Assembly (NCBI GenBank): GCA_002416125.1
Contig: DIBU01000001.1
Span: 372,001 to 436,000 of the forward strand
DNA: 64,000 bases
Origin: Halieaceae bacterium UBA5044
GTDB taxonomy: Bacteria; Pseudomonadota; Gammaproteobacteria; Pseudomonadales; Halieaceae
Reading direction: 5' to 3'
Of this stretch, positions 61,793-64,000 are shown piece after piece. The notes under the pieces are model-generated. The model had not been told where the DNA came from and did no database searches. It saw only the letters and a list, made by a program, of their open reading frames with translations. The first letter of the stretch is position 1, and every line of letters starts with the position of its first letter. Position numbers and translations under genes: made by a program.

Positions 61793-63046
61793 ATGAGCAA
61801 AGATTTCAGACAGGCGGCCCTCGACTATCACGCGAAGCCGGTTCCCGGAAAAATCAGCATGGAGCTGACCAAGCCCGCGGAAACCCAGGCCGAACTGGCG
61901 CTGGCCTACAGCCCCGGTGTTGCCGAACCCTGTCGTGAAATCGCCGCCGATGCCGATGCCGCATATCTGTATACCGGCAAGGGCAATCTGGTTGCGGTAA
62001 TCAGCAACGGCACCGCCGTGCTGGGCCTGGGCAATCTGGGTTCGCTGGCGAGCAAGCCCGTCATGGAAGGCAAGGCACTGCTGTTCAAGCGCTTCGCCGG
62101 CATCAACTCGGTAGACATTGAAGTCAACACCGAGGACAGTGCCAGCTTTATCGACACCGTGGCCAACATCGCCGACACGTTTGGCGGCATCAACCTCGAG
62201 GATATCAAGGCACCCGAGTGCTTTGAAATTGAAGCAGAGCTGGCACGGCGCTGTTCTATCCCCATTTTTCACGACGATCAGCACGGCACCGCCATCGTTA
62301 CCGCGGCGGGCATGATCAATGCGTTGGAGATTCAGGGCAAGCGCCTGGAGGATGCCGTGATTACCTGCCTCGGCGCCGGCGCCGCGGCAATTGCCTGCAT
62401 GCGTTTGCTGGTGAGCATGGGTGCTCGCCAGGAAAACATCTTCATGCTTGACCGTCGCGGTGTGATTTACGCCGGGCGCGAGGGTGTGAACAGCTACAAG
62501 CAGGAGTTCGTCAACAATACCGACAAGCGCAGCCTCAGCGATGCCGTGCGCGGCGCCGATGTGTTTGTGGGGCTCTCGGGTGCGGACCTGCTCAGTGCTG
62601 ACATGCTGTTGTCCATGGCGGACCGCCCCATCGTCTTTGCCTGCTCCAACCCCGACCCGGAGATTCGCCCGGAACTGGCGCACAGCGTGCGCGATGACCT
62701 GATCATGGCCACCGGCCGTTCGGATTATCCGAACCAGGTGAACAACGTGCTGGGCTTTCCGTTCATCTTCCGCGGCGCGCTTGACGTGCGTGCCAGCGCG
62801 ATCAATGAAGAAATGAAGATCGCGGCGGTGAAGGCGCTCAGCGACCTGGCTCGCGAGCCGGTACCTGAGTCGGTGCTCAGGGCCTGTGGCGAAACCGAGC
62901 TGAGCTTCGGTCCTCGCTACATCATTCCCAAGCCGGTTGACCCCCGGCTGCTGCAGCACATTGCGCCGGCGGTGGCGCGTGCTGCCGTGGACAGCGGTGT
63001 CGCCCGTGTACCCTACCCCGACAATTACGCACCCGGCCGCGGTTAG
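61793..63046 (+). CDS. maeB: Malic enzyme, oxaloacetate-decarboxylating (short MaeB type)
   Basis: 417 residues. Malic-enzyme motifs: AYSPGVAEPCREIA, YTGKGNLVAVISNGTAVLGLGNLG, FHDDQHGTA and CLGAGAAAIACMRLL for the nucleotide. It converts malate to pyruvate and CO2 with NAD(P)H. It lacks the phosphotransacetylase-like domain of E. coli MaeB (759 residues); the short form is common in Pseudomonas. Lies convergent with the penicillin-binding protein gene (3 bp apart). ATG is preceded by TGACT rather than a strong ribosome site. Confidence 0.95.
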   Translation: MSKDFRQAALDYHAKPVPGKISMELTKPAETQAELALAYSPGVAEPCREIAADADAAYLYTGKGNLVAVISNGTAVLGLGNLGSLASKPVMEGKALLFKRFAGINSVDIEVNTEDSASFIDTVANIADTFGGINLEDIKAPECFEIEAELARRCSIPIFHDDQHGTAIVTAAGMINALEIQGKRLEDAVITCLGAGAAAIACMRLLVSMGARQENIFMLDRRGVIYAGREGVNSYKQEFVNNTDKRSLSDAVRGADVFVGLSGADLLSADMLLSMADRPIVFACSNPDPEIRPELAHSVRDDLIMATGRSDYPNQVNNVLGFPFIFRGALDVRASAINEEMKIAAVKALSDLAREPVPESVLRACGETELSFGPRYIIPKPVDPRLLQHIAPAVARAAVDSGVARVPYPDNYAPGRG

Positions 63047-63049
63047 CGA

Positions 63050-64000
63050 CTAGAAGATATCCCGCACCAGGTCTTCCGTGGTGCCGCGCAGGCCACTGTC
63101 GCCTGCGCCACCGCTGGCCGCCGGCACCTGATCCTCCCGGAAATACTCGAAAATGGCGTTCTGCTGACCCGGGCGTGCCAGCAGGCCGGTGTCGGGGTCG
63201 ATGCGCACATGCACGACCCCCGGGGGCAGTGGCGGCTGCACGTCGGGGCTGTTGCGCAGGGCGCCGCGCATGTAGTCAATCCAGATGGGCAGTGCCGCCG
63301 TGCCGCCGAACTCACGGCGCCCAAGGGGGGTGTAATTGTCGAAGCCGACCCAGGCCGTGGTCACCACGTCGCGGTTGTAACCGGAAAACCAGGCGTCCAT
63401 GGGGCCGTTGGTGGTGCCTGTCTTGCCCGCGAGGTCGTTGCGCCCCAGGGTCAGGGCCCGGCGGCCTGTGCCCCGTTTGATCACATCCTGCAGGATGCTG
63501 GTGAGGATGAAGTTGCTGCGTTCGTCCATGACCCGCTCGGCGCGCGGCTGCTCTGGCGTCGCGGCCGCACCGGCACCGGCGAGAATTTCCTCCATGCGCA
63601 GCTCACGCTCCGGGGCGGCTTCGACCGGTGTTTCGACGGGCGGGCACTCGCGGCACACAGTCGCGGGTGCGGCCTCGAAAATAACGTTCCCGTCGATGTC
63701 CTCAATGCGCTCAATCAGGTACGGCTTCACCGCGTAGCCGCCGTTGGCCAGCACCGCATAGGCGGTGGCGAGTTCCAGCGGCGACATCACATGGGTGCCC
63801 AGCGCCAGGGACAGGTCCGGCGCAAACTGGCTGGTATCGAACCCGAACCGCGCGACATGGCGGATGAGCTCCGGTACGCCAATCTGCTGCAGCAGGCGGA
63901 TGGAAACCAGGTTGCGCGACTGGGTGAGCGCCCAGCGCAGTCGGGTGGGCCCGTAGAACCGGCCGCCGTCATTCTCCGGTCGCCAGATATCTTCCAGTGA
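63050..64000 (-). CDS. mrcA: Penicillin-binding protein 1A (class A), C-terminal part; gene runs off the window
   Basis: About 316 residues of the transpeptidase domain are visible and the frame is open to the edge, so the N-terminal part lies beyond 64000. Recognised: RLRWALTQSRNLVSIRLLQQ (carrying the SRN motif), MSPLELATAYAVLANGGYAVKPY and the KTGTTNGPMDAWFSGY active-site triad element. It completes murein strands at the periplasmic side. The catalytic SxxK serine must be upstream of the window. Confidence 0.95.
   Translation of the reverse strand, partial: SLEDIWRPENDGGRFYGPTRLRWALTQSRNLVSIRLLQQIGVPELIRHVARFGFDTSQFAPDLSLALGTHVMSPLELATAYAVLANGGYAVKPYLIERIEDIDGNVIFEAAPATVCRECPPVETPVEAAPERELRMEEILAGAGAAATPEQPRAERVMDERSNFILTSILQDVIKRGTGRRALTLGRNDLAGKTGTTNGPMDAWFSGYNRDVVTTAWVGFDNYTPLGRREFGGTAALPIWIDYMRGALRNSPDVQPPLPPGVVHVRIDPDTGLLARPGQQNAIFEYFREDQVPAASGGAGDSGLRGTTEDLVRDIF

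Overview
The window is a 64 kb piece of a GC-rich gammaproteobacterial chromosome. Gene order supports this: gpmI-envC-ctpA-yibQ facing yibN-grxC-secB, then trmL-ntrC-ntrB-glnA-typA-dtd, and a long block running priA-argS-SPOR-hslVU-ubiEJB-hisIE-tatABC. Most of it resembles the Pseudomonas-type backbone, although the regions are joined differently. An aerobic, probably marine relative of the Cellvibrionales/Halieaceae is my best guess, but that is inference from order and composition, not a database result. No rRNA, tRNA, CRISPR array or insertion sequence was recognised.

Layout. 1-2.2 kb: C-terminal part of a MalT/LuxR-type regulator cut by the window edge. 2.4-7.3 kb (minus): cell-envelope/glycolysis operon gpmI, envC, ctpA, yibQ. 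7.5-8.8 kb (plus): rhodanese, glutaredoxin, SecB. 8.8-14.5 kb (minus): trmL, ntrC, ntrB, a DUF4124 protein and glnA, with a readable sigma-54 promoter and two NtrC sites upstream of glnA. 14.5-24.4 kb: typA, dtd, an ElaA-type acetyltransferase, a SlyD-like isomerase, a cyclic-nucleotide-binding protein, parC, and a TetR/amidohydrolase/SDR cassette. 24.5-33.5 kb: ytjB-like gene and serB (divergent), a large PilZ protein, efp with its lysylation enzyme epmA, a thioesterase with nhaC, and an EamA exporter. 33.5-37.5 kb: a FAN1-type nuclease translationally coupled to a nuclease-helicase of the XPD/DinG family. 37.5-42.3 kb: an ECF sigma/ChrR anti-sigma pair divergent from an FAD oxidoreductase-DUF1365-Cfa operon, with matching promoter boxes facing both ways. 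42.5-45.4 kb: three-gene proton-translocating transhydrogenase. 45.4-47.2 kb: a small accessory patch of lower GC with decayed RHS-repeat fragments and small membrane-protein genes. 47.2-61.2 kb (minus): MsbA-like ABC transporter, tatCBA, hisEI, ubiBJE, DUF971, hslUV, SPOR protein, argS, priA. 61.4-64 kb: rpmE, a short malic enzyme, and the C-terminal part of a class A penicillin-binding protein running off the window.

The most informative parts are (i) the ECF11-like circuit with two TGATCC-N16-CGTA promoters in one 178 bp intergenic region, which predicts a singlet-oxygen/peroxide-type membrane-lipid response; (ii) the nitrogen-control region of glnA, including an unexplained 11 bp perfect dyad around the promoter; (iii) the FAN1/helicase pair; and (iv) the RHS graveyard with possible orphan immunity genes. 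Many start codons were moved inward from the longest open frame using Shine-Dalgarno position, overlap with the upstream gene and family length.
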